Origin: Undaria pinnatifida
Taxonomy: Eukaryota > Sar > Phaeophyceae > Laminariales > Alariaceae
Length of the DNA: 64,000 nucleotides
Assembly (NCBI GenBank): GCA_012845835.1
Contig: JABAKD010000023.1
Location: forward strand, 20,322,691 to 20,386,690
Direction of reading: 5' to 3'
The position numbers and the translations under genes were made by a program. The first letter of the stretch is position 1, and each line of letters begins with the position of its first letter. The notes under the pieces are model-generated. The model saw only the letters and a program-made list of their open reading frames with translations. It made no database searches and was not told the origin of the DNA. Below, in pieces: positions 21,124 through 32,594 of the stretch.

Positions 21124-23704
21124 GCTGTTATAAACAAACTCCTTGCGAAACTACTCTGACGTCATGTCGGAGGGTCATGTCGGAGGTACCCAATTCGTAA
21201 TGTCGTTCATGTGGCCGACCTTTTTCTTCTAACCTGCTGTTGCAGCTGCTGCTGCTGCTGTTGCTGCTGTTTGGTGTTTATGTGCAGTTTGAGTACAGCG
21301 CATACGCTAGTGCTCGCGTACCGCTCCGGTTGCTTGCTTCTGTTAATTTTGTGTTCCGCTTGATAGGAGTCTCACCGACGGTGACCCCAACACTGTAACA
21401 GGAACGTGCGGTGATAATAGTTTTGACTTGGTATAATCATCACCGGGAACGGCGTGGTTCTGTGGAGTAGTGTTGAGGGGACCCCCGGCGACAAGAGGAA
21501 AGCTGCGCGAGGCCTGAATTTCAAGGGAATGCGCCAAAATCCACGGGCAACTTTCACGGGGTTGATATCGAGGAGATCTGGAACCAATATTATATGGGCG
21601 CTTGAGGCGCGACATCAGTTGGTCTCGCGGCCGCGGACGCGTTAGGTCCACTTCGATGGGCCACTCATAGGGGAAAACTTTGCACCTCCTCCGTCTTGGT
21701 AGCCTCGTGCTCTTGCTTAGTGCGGTTGCAGTTGATTTATTTGCGTCAGTGTCGATTGCACCTCATTCAACCTGCTCTTTTCTCCTGTTGCTTCGTTGCG
21801 TGCTCCGTCTTTCCCTTCTCGTTGCTGCTGTGTTTGTTGTTTACTGCTGCTGCTGCTTCCTTCCATGCGTGCTGCTGTACCTTATTTTCTTTTTTTCGTA
21901 GGGCGGGGACCTTGAAGATGGAGAACCCGCTACTAGCGTTGTGACGATTACTGGCTAGCGTGTCTAGTGTGATCCCTGTGCGCGTTTGCACTATTTTTAA
22001 ATAGTGGACGGAGAGGTGTTGATTGTGCATCTTGCGTACCATTTAGTTGCAGAACGACACACCCCTGCGTGGTTTTGGTGCTGCTCCATTTCGAACCCTT
22101 TGGTTTACCTCCCCCTTGCAGATCGTCGTACACCCTCTCGGCTGGGAGTTGGATGGTGGATGGTGCCTGATGGCTCTTCTCAGAAACTTCGAGAGTCAGT
22201 CCTTTGAATTTTGTATTTGGGCACAGTACACGTTAAGAAGTACGCATGACTGCGAATACCGACGTTAGATATATTATAAAAATGAAAATACACTCCAGCT
22301 GTGAGATGGAAGATTTTGTCGAAACTCATCTTTGCAAGCTGTGTGTGATACTCCGATCGCGCGTATTACGGGTTGTGTGTCCTCATTAAGGATATAGGTC
22401 GGCGACTCCCCTTACAACTACAGTGTAGCTGTCAGGGTCGACAGGGTGATGTCAGTCAGTCTGTGCGCGGAAACTATAAAACCCGTTTCTGAGTGGTACA
22501 AAATCTGACAGCTGTGGAAGGAAATGTATCCGTTTGTCAAGTGAATCCTGTAAGTCGAATAACCGGTGAGGGGAGGGCGGGGTTTTGAAGGACGCGGGGG
22601 GCTGGTTTTGATCAAAAGCGAGCCGGGTTGGAGGCGGGGGGAAAGGGGGGGGGGGGGGGGGACTGGGGGGGAGCGGACGGGCGGGCAATTTTGTGCGTGG
22701 AAGCTATAAATCCTTCAAGGGGATAAATCTGACGGTTTTGGAAAACAACAAATGAAAAATGCACCAGTTTATCATAGGGTTTATCATAGGGGGGGGGGTG
22801 GGGCAGCAATCTGTGCGTGGAAACTATACATTATTTCAAGGGGGTAAATGTGACGGTTTGGGAAATAATGCATCATTTTATCATGTATATCCTGGGGTAA
22901 GTCGTACTATCAGTGAGTAGAGAGAGGGCGGAGTGTTCGAGGGGGTGGGGGTGGGATGGGGTGGGGGGCTGTGGGGAGGTGGGGGGCGGGGGCGGGGGCC
23001 GGGCGGGGGGTAGGGGGGGGGGGGCGGGGAGAAGCAACGGAATGGATGGCTCTAAAAAGATAATGAGGTGATATCCAGTGCGTGAAGGGTTTATAATATA
23101 TAAGTTGCTGTTGAATCACACCCAGAACGAGGGCGGTTCATTGACGGCAACCTCTAGGCGTACATTTGGCTCGTGTGCTCGCCTGACGAAAGAGACCGCA
23201 TCATTCGTTCGCGTGCCTGCATTATTTAAAATTTCCCATTTATGTCCCCCTTTACCTGCTCTCCCCTTCTATCTTTACTAGCCCCCCCCCCCTACTCGGC
23301 TGCTCGTGTGAAAAAAATAGACGCAATCAGCCACATCGCAGGTCATCAGGAGACCAAAAAAAGTGGGCGGCCAAAAAAACAAAAAAAAAACACAAGAAAG
23401 TGCAAGCGATTAGTAGTATCGTACATTTTATACTTTGTTGTACCGTGCATTGCCGTGTATTATGCCTGGTATATCACCGTACATTATGCCTGGTGTTAAA
23501 GCCATTAAATGAGAGCCTCGGCGTAAGAAAGAGCAAACACATTCCGTAAATATTTAACCTCGTAATAGAAAAAATACTTGGGCCAAAACAAAACAAATCT
23601 GCACATATTATACCAGGACAGGTACAAAAAAAAGACGAAAAAAAGACAAATTTGCATACTATATCTGGTATAAAAGATGGCAGAAACAGCGGCAAAAAAA
23701 AAAG

Positions 23705-23772
23705 GAACGAGGGTCGCCGGGGCTCGAACCAGTGATGTTGGTGCTTACTGGGCCCAAGTTGAGGTGGTGATC
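23705..23772 (-). repeat. tRNA-derived repeat head (left arm)
   Basis: On the minus strand a D-arm-like CTTGGGCCCAGTAAGC is followed 20 bp later by a B-box GGTTCGAGCCCCGG. No matching 5' acceptor strand exists, so it is a tRNA-derived SINE or relic. The mirror copy is at 24,257-24,325. Confidence 0.5.
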
Positions 23773-23934
23773 CCACAGTTTGGGGATGCAGCAGGACGCG
23801 AGCTGTCGAAGGGACTTACACCTTGCGCTTTGCCGTGATCCGTGAACCTGTATGTCCCTCGAGGGACTCCAGTGCTTCTCGAGCCGTCAGGGTGCTTTGT
23901 ACCCTCTGGGCAACCCCCGGCTCATCACAGAACC

Positions 23935-24081
23935 GAGCGTGAGCCCCAAACATAAAGGGAAAAGACTGGGATATACTGAAAACAAGTTTAATTCTTTGTC
24001 GTTCTTTGTCGATTCTTTGTCGTGAATGCGCAATCTGATTGGTTATTCTTTGTCGGAGTCTGTCCCACCCTCAAAACTTTT
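23935..24081 (-). repeat. repeat L, central reversed copy
   Basis: It forms the loop between the two arms. It is flanked on both sides by inverted copies of the 15-mer CCGAGCGTGAGCCCC, so the centre is arm - L reversed - arm reversed, while the outer left flank is L in forward orientation. Confidence 0.8.
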
Positions 24082-24256
24082 CGCCGGGGCTCACGCTCGG
24101 TTCTGTGAGGAGCCGGGGATTGCCTAGAGGGCACAAAGCACCCTGACGGCTCGAGAAGCACTGGAGTCCCTCGAGGGACATACAGGTTCACGGATCACGG
24201 CAAAGCGCAAGGTGTAAGTCCCTTCGACAGCTCGCGTCCTGCTGCATTCCCAAACT

Positions 24257-24325
24257 GTGGGAGCACCATTTCAACTTGGGCCTAGTAAGCACCAACATCA
24301 CTGGTTCGAGCCCCGGCGACCCTCC
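24257..24325 (+). repeat. tRNA-derived repeat head (right arm)
   Basis: CTTGGGCCTAGTAAGC followed by GGTTCGAGCCCCGG; mirror of 23,705-23,772. B-box intact. Confidence 0.5.
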
Positions 24326-27300
24326 ATCCTTTTTTTTTCGCCGCTGTTTCTGCCATCTTTTATACCAGATATAGTATACAAATTTGTCTTTTTGTCGTCT
24401 TTTTTTTGTACCTGTCCTGGTATAATATGTGCAGATTTGTTTTTTTTCGGCCCAAGTCTTTTTTCTATTACGAGGTTAAATATTTACGGAATGTGTTTGC
24501 TCTTTCTTACGCCGAGGCTCTCATTTAATGGCTTTAACACCAGGCATAATGTACGGTGATATACCAGGCATAATACACGGCAATGCACGGTACAACAAAG
24601 TATAAAATGTACGATACTACTAATCGCTTGCTCTTTCTTGTGTTGTTTTTTGTTTTTTTGGCCGCCCACTATTTTTGGTCTCCTGATGACCTGCGATGTG
24701 ACTGATTGCGTCTATTTTTTTCACACGAGCAGCCGAGTAGGGGGTGGGCTAGTAAAGACAGAAGGGGAGGGCAGGTAAAGGGGGACATAAATGGGAAACT
24801 TTAAATAATGCAGGCACGCGAACGAATGATGCGGTCTCTTTCGTCAGGCGAGCACACGAGCCAAATGTACGCCTAGAGGTTGCCGTCAATGAACCGCCCC
24901 CGTTCTGGGTGTGATTCAACAGCAATTTATATATAATAAACACTTCACGCACTGGATATCACCTCATTATCTTTTTAGAGCCATCCATTCCGTTGCTTCT
25001 CCCCGCCCCCCCCCCCCTCCCCCCCCCCCGCGCCCCCGCCCCCCACCTCCCCACAGCCCCCCACCCCATCCCACCCCCACCCCCTCGAACACTCCGCCCT
25101 CTCTCTACTCACTGATTGTACGACTTACCCCAGGATATACATGATAAAATGATGCATTATTTCCCAAACCGTCACATTTACCCCCTTGAAATAATGTATA
25201 GTTTCCACGCACAGATTGCTGCCCCACCCGCCCCACCCCCGCCCCAACCCCCCCCCCTATGATAAACCCTATGATAAACTGGTGCATTTTTCATTTGTTG
25301 TTTTCCAAAACCGTCAGATTTATCCCCTTGAAGGATTTATAGCTTCCACGCACAAAATTGCCCGCCAGTCCGCCCCCCCCCCCAGTCCCCCCACCCCCCC
25401 CCCCCCCCTTTCCCCCCCCCTCCAACCCGGCTCGCTTTTGATCAAAACCAGGCCCCCGCGTCCTTCAAAACTCCGCCCTCCCCTCACCGGTTATTCGACT
25501 TACAGGATTCACTTGATAAACGGATACATTTCCTTCCACAGCTGTCAGATTTTGTACCCCTCAGAAACGGGTTTTATAGTTTCCGCGCACAGACTGACTG
25601 ACATCACCCTGTCGACCCTGACAGCTACACTGTAGTTGTAAGGGGAGTCGCCGACCTATATCCTTAATGAGGACACACAACCCGTAATACGCGCGATCGG
25701 AGTATCACACACAGCTTGCAAAGATGAGTTTCGACAAAATCTTCCATCTCACAGCTGGAGTGTATTTTCATTTTTTATAATATATCTGACGTCGGTATTC
25801 GCAGTCATGCGTACTTCTTAACGTGTACTGTGCCCAAATACAAAATTCAAAGGACTGACTCTCGAAGTTTCTGAGAAGAGCCATCAGGCACCATCCACCA
25901 TCCAACTCCCAGCCGAGAGGGTGTACGACGATCTGCAAGGGGGAGGTAAACCAAAGGGTTCGAAATGGAGCAGCACCAAAACCACGCAGGGGTGTGTCGT
26001 TCTGCAACTAAATGGTACGCAAGATGCACAATCAACACCTCTCCGTCCACTATTTAAAAATAGTGCAAACGCGCACAGGGATCACACTAGACACGCTAGC
26101 CAGTAATCGTCACAACGCTAGTAGCGGGTTCTCCATCTTCAAGGTCCCCGCCCTGCGAAAAAAAGAAAATAAGGTACAGCAGTACGCATGGAAGGAAGCA
26201 GCAGCAGCAGTAAACAACAAAACACAGCAGCAACGAGAAGGGACAGACAGAGCACGCAACGAAGCAACAGGAGAAAAGAGCAGGTTGAATGAGGTGCAAT
26301 CGACACTGACGCAAATAAATCAACTGCAACCGCACTAAGCAAGAGCACGAGGCTACCAAGACGGAGGAGGTGCAAAGTTTTCCCCTATGAGTGGCCCATC
26401 GAAGTGGACCTAACGCGTCCGCGGCCGCGAGACCAACTGATGTCGCGCCTCAAGCGCCCATATAATATTGGTTCCAGATCTCCTCGATATCAACCCCGTG
26501 AAAGTTGCCCGTGGATTTTGGCGCATTCCCTTGAAATTCAGGCCTCGCGCAGCTTTCCTCTTGTCGCCGGGGGTCCCCTCAACACTACTCCACAGAACCA
26601 CAACGTCCCCGGTGATGATTATACCAAGTCAAAACTATTATCACCGCACGTTCCTACTACAGTGTTGGGGTCACCGTCGGTGAGACTCCTATCAAGCGGA
26701 TCACAAAATTAACAGAAGCAAGCAACCGGAGCGTTACGCGAACACTAGCGTATGCGCTGTACTCAAACTGCACATAAACACCAAACAGCAGCAACAGCAG
26801 CAGCAGCAGCTGCAACAGCAGGTTAGAAGAAAAAGGTCCGCCACATGAACGACATTACGAATTGGGTACCTCCGACATGACCCTCCGACATGACCCTCCG
26901 ACATGACCCTCCGACACGACGTCAGAGTAGTTTCGCAAGGAGTTTGTTTATAACAGCTTGCTGCCGTCTGCTGTGATGTGTACCAATGTAGCCCACCTTC
27001 TTACGCCACGCTTACAACGGAGTGTGTTCGTTACTCGGGCAGGATCGGGAGGTCATCTTGACTCGAGGCCATTTCGATTCCTTTCACGACGCCTGCACTC
27101 GTACCCAACGCCTGGAATTTCGGGTGTGCCTCCGCAGCGTCCCGGTTCATCATCTGGCAGGAGCGTTAAGTTGGGCGGGGGGGTGGCTGGAGACTTAGCC
27201 GGCAGCACAAGCAAAGCCAGCTCACAAGTCGGAAGGCACGCCGAAGTACATACGTACTGTTGTACTTGTACGATGCAAGGATGGCGGGTATCTGCTGTGC

Positions 27301-27458
27301 ACGCATCTGACTTCAAGTTATATTTGCTGTACGCTTGCTTTTATTTGTCAGCGTTTTTAATAAGGGTGCGCGTCGCTCTTACGGTGCGGGCGTGCGGCAG
27401 CTTCCAGTTGCAACGAGGTGCAGCGCGGTACCACCGAACCGCACCGTAGCTGCATCAT

Positions 27459-27697
27459 CGCACCGCACCGCACCGCACCGCACCGCACCGCACCGCACCG
27501 CACCGCACCGCACCGCACCGCACCGCACCGCACCGCACCGCACCGCACCGCACCGCACCGCACCGCACCGCACCGCACCGCACCGCACCGCACCGCACCG
27601 CACCGCACCGCACCGCACCGCACCGCACCGCACCGCACCGCACCGCACCGCACCGCACCGCACCGCACCGCACCGCACCGCACCGCACCGCACCGCA
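27459..27697 (+). repeat. CACCG pentanucleotide array, about 48 units
   Basis: Almost pure (CACCG)n. All long frames through it (poly Ala-Pro-His-Arg-Thr on plus, poly Cys-Gly-Ala-Val-Arg on minus) are repeat artefacts. The opposite arm of the inverted repeat has only four or five units. Confidence 0.95.
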
Positions 27698-28379
27698 CTG
27701 CACGCTCCTGCAAATAGAACAACCACACCACGCCACCACGGGTCGGTGCTACATATGATGGCACGCGATCGCGTTTGCTTCGTACCGCGAACAGCCTTGC
27801 GTTTGCAACTACGACAAGTAGTCCAGTTCACCCCCACTACAGTACTGAAATTTAAAACAACACCCTCTTACCCTAGGCCTTGCGAATTTCATACTGGCTT
27901 CGTCCCAACAGAGGAAGCCAAAGAAGCAGGTTCGATGCTATGACGGCTTCAGGAAAAGTGGAGACAGCCTTGTTGGACCTTTGTTGCTATATACGTTTCC
28001 TTCTCCGCGGAAGGAGGGCATGTACCTGCCTGCCTACGCCCCCTCTAAATTACAGTTGGTACCCGTACATGGTACCTGGTACGTACCTTCTCCTTATTAT
28101 CTTGGTTTAAAAGTGGGCGCCCTCCAAAAAAAAGCATCCAAGTACCGCAGCTTCTCTTGGTCATGAGCGCCCGCCAAGCACCCAAACATCCCGCAGGATG
28201 TATGCATTCCAATTACATTCGAGGTCTGACCTCGTGCATCTCGTTTCTCCATCACGGCCGTCGCCAATCGCGTAAGCAAGGCTCGCTTAGCTGTGCTTTG
28301 CTCTAGCCTCGTGCTCCTCTCTCTTTCTTCGTTCTTTTTTTTCGTCCCCCCCCTTTTTACCCATTTTTTACCGCCTCCG

Positions 28380-28495
28380 ACGGCTATATAAACTCCCAAA
28401 AATTCTGTCCCCAGGGACAAAAAGTTTGCCCTGAAAAGGCGGCTATATAAACTCCCAAAAATTCTGTCCCCAGGGACAAAAAGTTTGCCCTGAAA
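28380..28495 (+). repeat. 57-bp tandem duplication at the outer end of the right arm
   Basis: GGCTATATAAACTCCCAAAA...CAAAAAGTTTGCCCTGAAA occurs twice in a row. The left arm's outer end (19,858-19,912) has only one partial counterpart, so the second copy lies just outside the inverted repeat. Confidence 0.85.
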
Positions 28496-29602
28496 GGATG
28501 TCATTGGGACCGGCCTGAAAATGTGAAAGGCCGTAGTTGCCAATACGCCTCCTTCGCGCGCTCCCAATGTAACGCCAGAGTTGTCGAGCTACGAGGTATT
28601 ACTCGTAGTCTAATCGTAGCCCAAATGGCTCCGGGCACAACCAGCCTCAACGGATCTGCGTCTCAACGAGGAAGGAGGTGAATGAAAGGAACATGATTAC
28701 AGCTCTATTCGTTGTCGATACTCCCCGCTATTAACTTTAGTGCTTTTGCCGCGTCGCGGTCTCCGTGAAGTTCTGGCGCTGTCTCCGCTGAGGCGCGTCC
28801 CTCCGCACGACTTATGATTGACATATCCGTGATATTCCAGGTGTACACCAGCCAGCATGTACCAGGTACTTACTGTTGCGTTCTCATCACCAGTACTACA
28901 GTACGAGGGGGTACTACGGTACAATATTCCCCGGTTCATACCTGTATATGTTAATGTGTACATGATACCTGGTAGGTCGTACCCAGACAGCGTTATATGT
29001 AGCACGTGATATGTAGCGGCCACGACCCTGTTACCTCTCCGTTTAACAGGTGTGTTGTTGCGATCAAAACCCCTCGTAACCCTTCATTTTCAGCTGATAG
29101 GTGTCGGCTTGCTACCTCTAAACCCAGGAACTCTGCTTCTGCAATATGACTGCCTGCTCAGCGAATCCCCATATCCGCGGGTACACGCCCACCCCCCTGA
29201 CCGTTGTCTTGTTTCTGTTCGCAAGGAATGAACGCCAGTACGGCAACAAGAATCCAGGATCACACGTCGGTACTCGTCAATGACCAGTACCGAATTGCAA
29301 AACGACTCGGTGGAGGAAGGTGGGGATTTATCCTGGGCCTGATTTTAGGCTTCCACAGCAGCAATGGATACCGCGTTTTAAGAGCACCCCGTGACAAGCT
29401 GAACGGGGCGCTACGCATTGCTCTTGCTTGTAATGGAGATATATGGTTTTTAGTGTGTAGTACTGTACCTGGTAGCGAGATGGCGGGACATGCCGATTTG
29501 ACCAATATGTATGTTTCACGAACGTTTTCTTTTTTATCTACAGCAGGGTGCTCTTAAATCGGGGTGCCCACAACAGTCTGTAGGGATTTCATATAACTAC
29601 AA
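28496..29602. other. intergenic stretch, no recognised feature
   Basis: GGTACC-type words (28,855-28,985) and scattered short frames on both strands, none with recognisable content. Confidence 0.35.
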
Positions 29603-29614
29603 GGGCTCCGCAAA

Positions 29615-29636
29615 GGCGCCGGCATTCGCCGGCGCC
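29615..29636. other. terminal GC hairpin, left end of inverted repeat II
   Basis: GGCGCCGGC-ATTC-GCCGGCGCC: a 9-bp GC stem with a 4-nt loop. The same hairpin, one base pair longer, is at 48,160-48,183 beside the mirrored GCGGAGCCC. Confidence 0.8.
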
Positions 29637-29967
29637 CATGCTTCGGGTAGGGCAGGGCAGCACTTCGACAACTTAAGGTGTCGCTGTCCGATTTAGCATG
29701 CATTGAACTTTAAAGTAATGCCAAGAGTTTAATACGAATATGGGATTATGAAAGTCATGCTTTGACCAAAGAAAAAACGTAATATTATACAACAAAGAAG
29801 GCAAGGATAGGCGAAACAAAACTATGTTAAATGCGCCGTCAAGTAAAAGTTGGAGTCTGTCAGACAAAAAAAATACGGAAAAGAGTATTATAATTGAGAA
29901 CTTGCGTCGCCTCTAGGCGAAACAAAAGAGGCCTTGGCATTATTGAAGAGACTGCACTGCTGTCCCC

Positions 29968-30360
29968 GTGGCAATGGAGGTTCGAAGTCGAAAGGATGCA
30001 AAGTCGGTTTGCATCAAGCGTCGACCTGGGGCTATGTCAGCCAGCGAGGTTTTGGAAGAAGGTAGCTTTGTTTGTTACGTGAAGGCTGTCGCATTGATTG
30101 GTCTGCGTGGTCGCGGGCGAGGAGGAAAACGAAGAAGAGGGGAGCGATCTCTCGTTGAGGCGGCGTTGTCTAAGATTGGTGCGGGGGTGGCTTTGCTCGT
30201 ACGGGAGGTTGGCGTAGCGCTTCTTCTCTGTTTTTTCTCGGGAAGGCGGGATATGTGTGTCTGCTGTCTTTGCTTCGCGGGTGCTTTCACGTTGTCGAAA
30301 TCGGACGCGTCCCCTCAATACATAATATCCGTAGTGTCTCTATACCATGACGACTGCTGA
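29968..30360 (+). CDS. hypothetical protein, frame conserved in both arms of inverted repeat II
   Basis: A 130-residue frame starting MAMEVRSRKDAKSVC. It has a basic run (GLRGRGRGGKRRRGERS) near residues 44-60, then a hydrophobic segment (VALLVREVGVALLLCFF) and a Cys cluster (RRDMCVCCLCF). The mirrored copy at 47,453-47,833 (minus) is also open, 126 residues, with scattered substitutions and no frame change. The antisense frame (30,037-30,318 and 47,483-47,764) is equally preserved in both arms, so which strand is coding, if either, is undecided. No family recognised. Confidence 0.25.
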   Translation: MAMEVRSRKDAKSVCIKRRPGAMSASEVLEEGSFVCYVKAVALIGLRGRGRGGKRRRGERSLVEAALSKIGAGVALLVREVGVALLLCFFSGRRDMCVCCLCFAGAFTLSKSDASPQYIISVVSLYHDDC

Positions 30361-30666
30361 CGGTGCCGTGCGTATTTCGTAGAGACTAACATATTCTTTA
30401 CTGGTAGTAGTAATATACCTTTGCAAGATTTTTTTTCTTCATCTCATTTATTTTCCTCGCACCACTCTCGCGCTCCCTCCCAGTAGTAACTCAGATCCGG
30501 AGTCACATAGCGGGCCCTCCTCCTCCCTCCCCACTTCGGCACGTGCCTTCATTTTTACCGCGAGGAGAATCCAGCATTTTCTTCCCTCGTCGACTCGCGT
30601 CGAATTGTACCTAGCTGCTAGGCGCTCTCAGCAGGTGATCCTTTTTTTTGTTGCATTGTTGCAAAT

Positions 30667-30768
30667 AAAGTCAAATCACATCGTGGTGGGTGTCGAACTC
30701 AAGGACAACCAAACGCTAGCAGTATTCGAGGGTAAAACCATTAGACCACCGGGGCGGCCGGCTGACAA
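30667..30768 (-). repeat. tRNA-derived SINE head (left arm II)
   Basis: On the minus strand CCCCGGTGGTCTAATGG (A-box) is followed by GAGTTCGACACCC (B-box) and a TTTATTTGCAA tail. The mirror copy in the other arm is at about 47,020-47,125 (plus), where an A-tract follows. Confidence 0.6.
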
Positions 30769-30902
30769 TTGATCAAAACAAAACAGGATCTTTCCATAGA
30801 GGTTACATCCCCCCATATTGTATGATATTACGATCGTTGACGCCGCGTTACGTACCCAGAGAGGTGTTGCCTATATGGTGTCAGTCAACATTATTATTTA
30901 CT

Positions 30903-30968
30903 GGAGCCTGTTTCCTGTGACCACGGACTTGATTATGGGAGTTAATGTAAGAACAACAACAACAAAAA
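30903..30968 (+). repeat. repeat Y with AAC tail
   Basis: GGAGCCTGTTTCCTGTGACC...GATTATGGGAGTTAATGTAA followed by (AAC)n. An inverted copy is at about 32,098-32,165 in the same arm and a further copy at about 46,385-46,455 in the other arm, each with a trinucleotide tail. Confidence 0.7.
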
Positions 30969-31239
30969 CAACAACTGCTGCTCTTGAAGCTCGGAATTTA
31001 AAACAGCGTACCAGGTATATATCGTTGACTACTACTATACTTTAGATTGCTGCTGTGTCATTGATTAGTACGCCACGCGTTGACCCGTTCTCGGAAAAAT
31101 AACTGCCCAGGAACCCAAAACCCAAAATCGTCCCCGCTATTCTCGAATGTGTTTCTTACCTCCCGTACGTAGTACGGGTTCACGATCAGGTATAGGGGAC
31201 GGATATGGAAGGCGTTGGACAGCGCCCTTTGAACAAGGT

Positions 31240-31450
31240 GACTTGACCGAGAAATCCTACAGCACTGCCCACTGAGCTACTTCATCACTTGACTCTCACT
31301 GTGGGTAGTGCTACATGACATGTTAAACTACCAATATAACCATTCATTCATAATGTCGTTAGCGCGCACGCTCGAAAACGACAAATATGAAGGCGGTGAG
31401 AATCGAACTAACGACACAGCACTACCCACTGCACGTGACTTAGTAACTCA
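31240..31450 (-). repeat. two tRNA-derived segments in the arm-specific insert
   Basis: On the minus strand, AAGTAGCTCAGTGGGCAGTG (A-box) with a degenerate B-box at about 31,225-31,290, and GTTAGTTCGATTCTCACC (B-box) at about 31,390-31,415. Both lack acceptor pairing. They lie in the 1.17-kb part (30,850-32,020) absent from the right arm. Confidence 0.45.
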
Positions 31451-32009
31451 GTAGTGCGTTATGCTAAAATACCAACCAAATACGTTTTCGAGTTCGTTAA
31501 TTAATTCTCACCGGCTTCGTAAGAGGGATCTCCGAAGCTTTCCCCTCTCCACGTACTACAGTTAGTAGTACTCAAGAGAACACTAACAGCTCTTCGAGGC
31601 CGCCATGAAAAAAGCGACGCCGGGAGAAAAAATAGATTCAAATTTGGAAATGATGCCAATTTGGAAAAGTCGTCCCTCGTTCATTCGTTCAAGCTCTACA
31701 TATGCCAAGATCCAAGAATAGATCTGGCGTATACCGCCTAAAAAAAAAAAAAAAAAGCACTTCTCGCTTGTCTCGCTCAGCGTCCGTCCGCGCGTTTATA
31801 CTGTGGCGGGCAGTTGTTGCAGGCAACGTTTCCTGGCCCATGCCGTGCATGCTTCGTCTCACACCCCTGGCAGCTGGTGCCCTACGCTGCTCTGGGTCTC
31901 GGACGGGACGGGGCAAATAACCTTGCTTCGTCTTGTCTCGAGTCTTGGACCCTTGATGACTCGAGTGTGGAATGGAAGTTCAACTTACTAGACAAAAAGG
32001 AAGACACAA

Positions 32010-32097
32010 TCGCGAAAAAGTTCAAAATCGTGTTGGCAGAAAACCAAATGTGCATGAAGCAGCTGAAAGGTCAAGAAACAGGAAATAATTCAGTTGT
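32010..32097 (-). repeat. repeat Z (SINE-like) beside a TTG array
   Basis: Reverse complement contains GACCTTTCAGCTGCTTC..., TTTGGTTTTCTGCCAACACG and ATTTTGAAC. Relatives occur at 43,025-43,089, 46,460-46,545, 55,395-55,490 and 56,104-56,232; four of the five adjoin a trinucleotide array. Confidence 0.6.
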
Positions 32098-32594
32098 GTT
32101 GTTGTTGTTCTCACATTAACTCCCATAATCAAGTCCGTGGTCACAGGACAGGCTCCAGTCACTCTGGAGCTGAGGAATACCCTAGGGAAAAACACAAACA
32201 ACCTAAGGTGGTACACGCATATATATACACAGCTGACGCAATTCATACCTCCACCAGAAACTCAAGGAAAAACACAAACAACCTAGGTACACGCATATAT
32301 ATACACAGCTGACGCAATTCATACCTCCACCAGAAACATATAAAAGTGAAATCGGGAGTCAGTCTACGATGTGCCAGGTCCATACTGGTGCATACGTCTC
32401 ATTACTCGCGTAAAAACCGACTATACCGCTTGCCACCCAAGAAAGACTACCACGTATATATTACACGTAGTATCTATCATCATGCATACGCACGACAGAC
32501 GAAAGTCAATTAAAAAACAGAAACAAAAACCAAATTAGAAGAGAAAGGAAAGGAATTTCGGGGGTCTACTGGCGAGTCTGCCACCAGAACGGGA

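Larger units (their letters stand above)
19858..23953 (+). repeat. giant inverted repeat I, left arm
   Basis: Reverse complement of 24,082-28,432 along its whole length, with roughly 1-2% substitutions by eye plus length changes at simple repeats. Contents in order: a G-tract near 19,940; a short GGTAC-rich stretch near 20,205-20,235; four to five GCGGT pentamers (20,598-20,620); a 163-residue minus-strand open frame (20,632-21,123) kept open in the other arm too; CTG triplets near 21,245; G-rich tracts (22,640-22,668 and 22,930-23,035) that could form quadruplexes; and a tRNA-like segment on the minus strand (about 23,705-23,770). No gene was recognised. Confidence 0.9.
24082..28432 (-). repeat. 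giant inverted repeat I, right arm
   Basis: Mirror of 19,858-23,953. It differs mainly at simple repeats: about 48 CACCG pentamers at 27,459-27,697 against four or five in the left arm, four TCCGACATGACCC copies (26,868-26,920) against two, and altered homopolymer lengths in the C-rich tracts (24,995-25,090, 25,370-25,430). The mirror of the tRNA-like segment is at 24,257-24,325 (plus) and the 163-residue frame at 26,958-27,449 (plus). Confidence 0.9.

Noticed and set aside
21343-21651. Frames in both arms of inverted repeat I (also 26,404-26,712) with VARGFWRIPLKFRPRAAF, recalling an RT palm segment
   Set aside because: Only one short block is suggestive, no catalytic motif follows, and flanking translation does not fit the family.
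27335-27943. Long frames of repeated Ala-Pro-His-Arg-Thr
   Set aside because: Produced entirely by the CACCG array.
19858-28432. Palindrome as a hairpin-read assembly artefact
   Set aside because: Arms differ by scattered substitutions, repeat lengths and a non-symmetrical centre, so a real structure is more likely, though only spanning reads can settle it.
28697-29557. Short frames on both strands between the two inverted repeats
   Set aside because: No recognisable motif, no splice signals that join them, and no second copy to compare.
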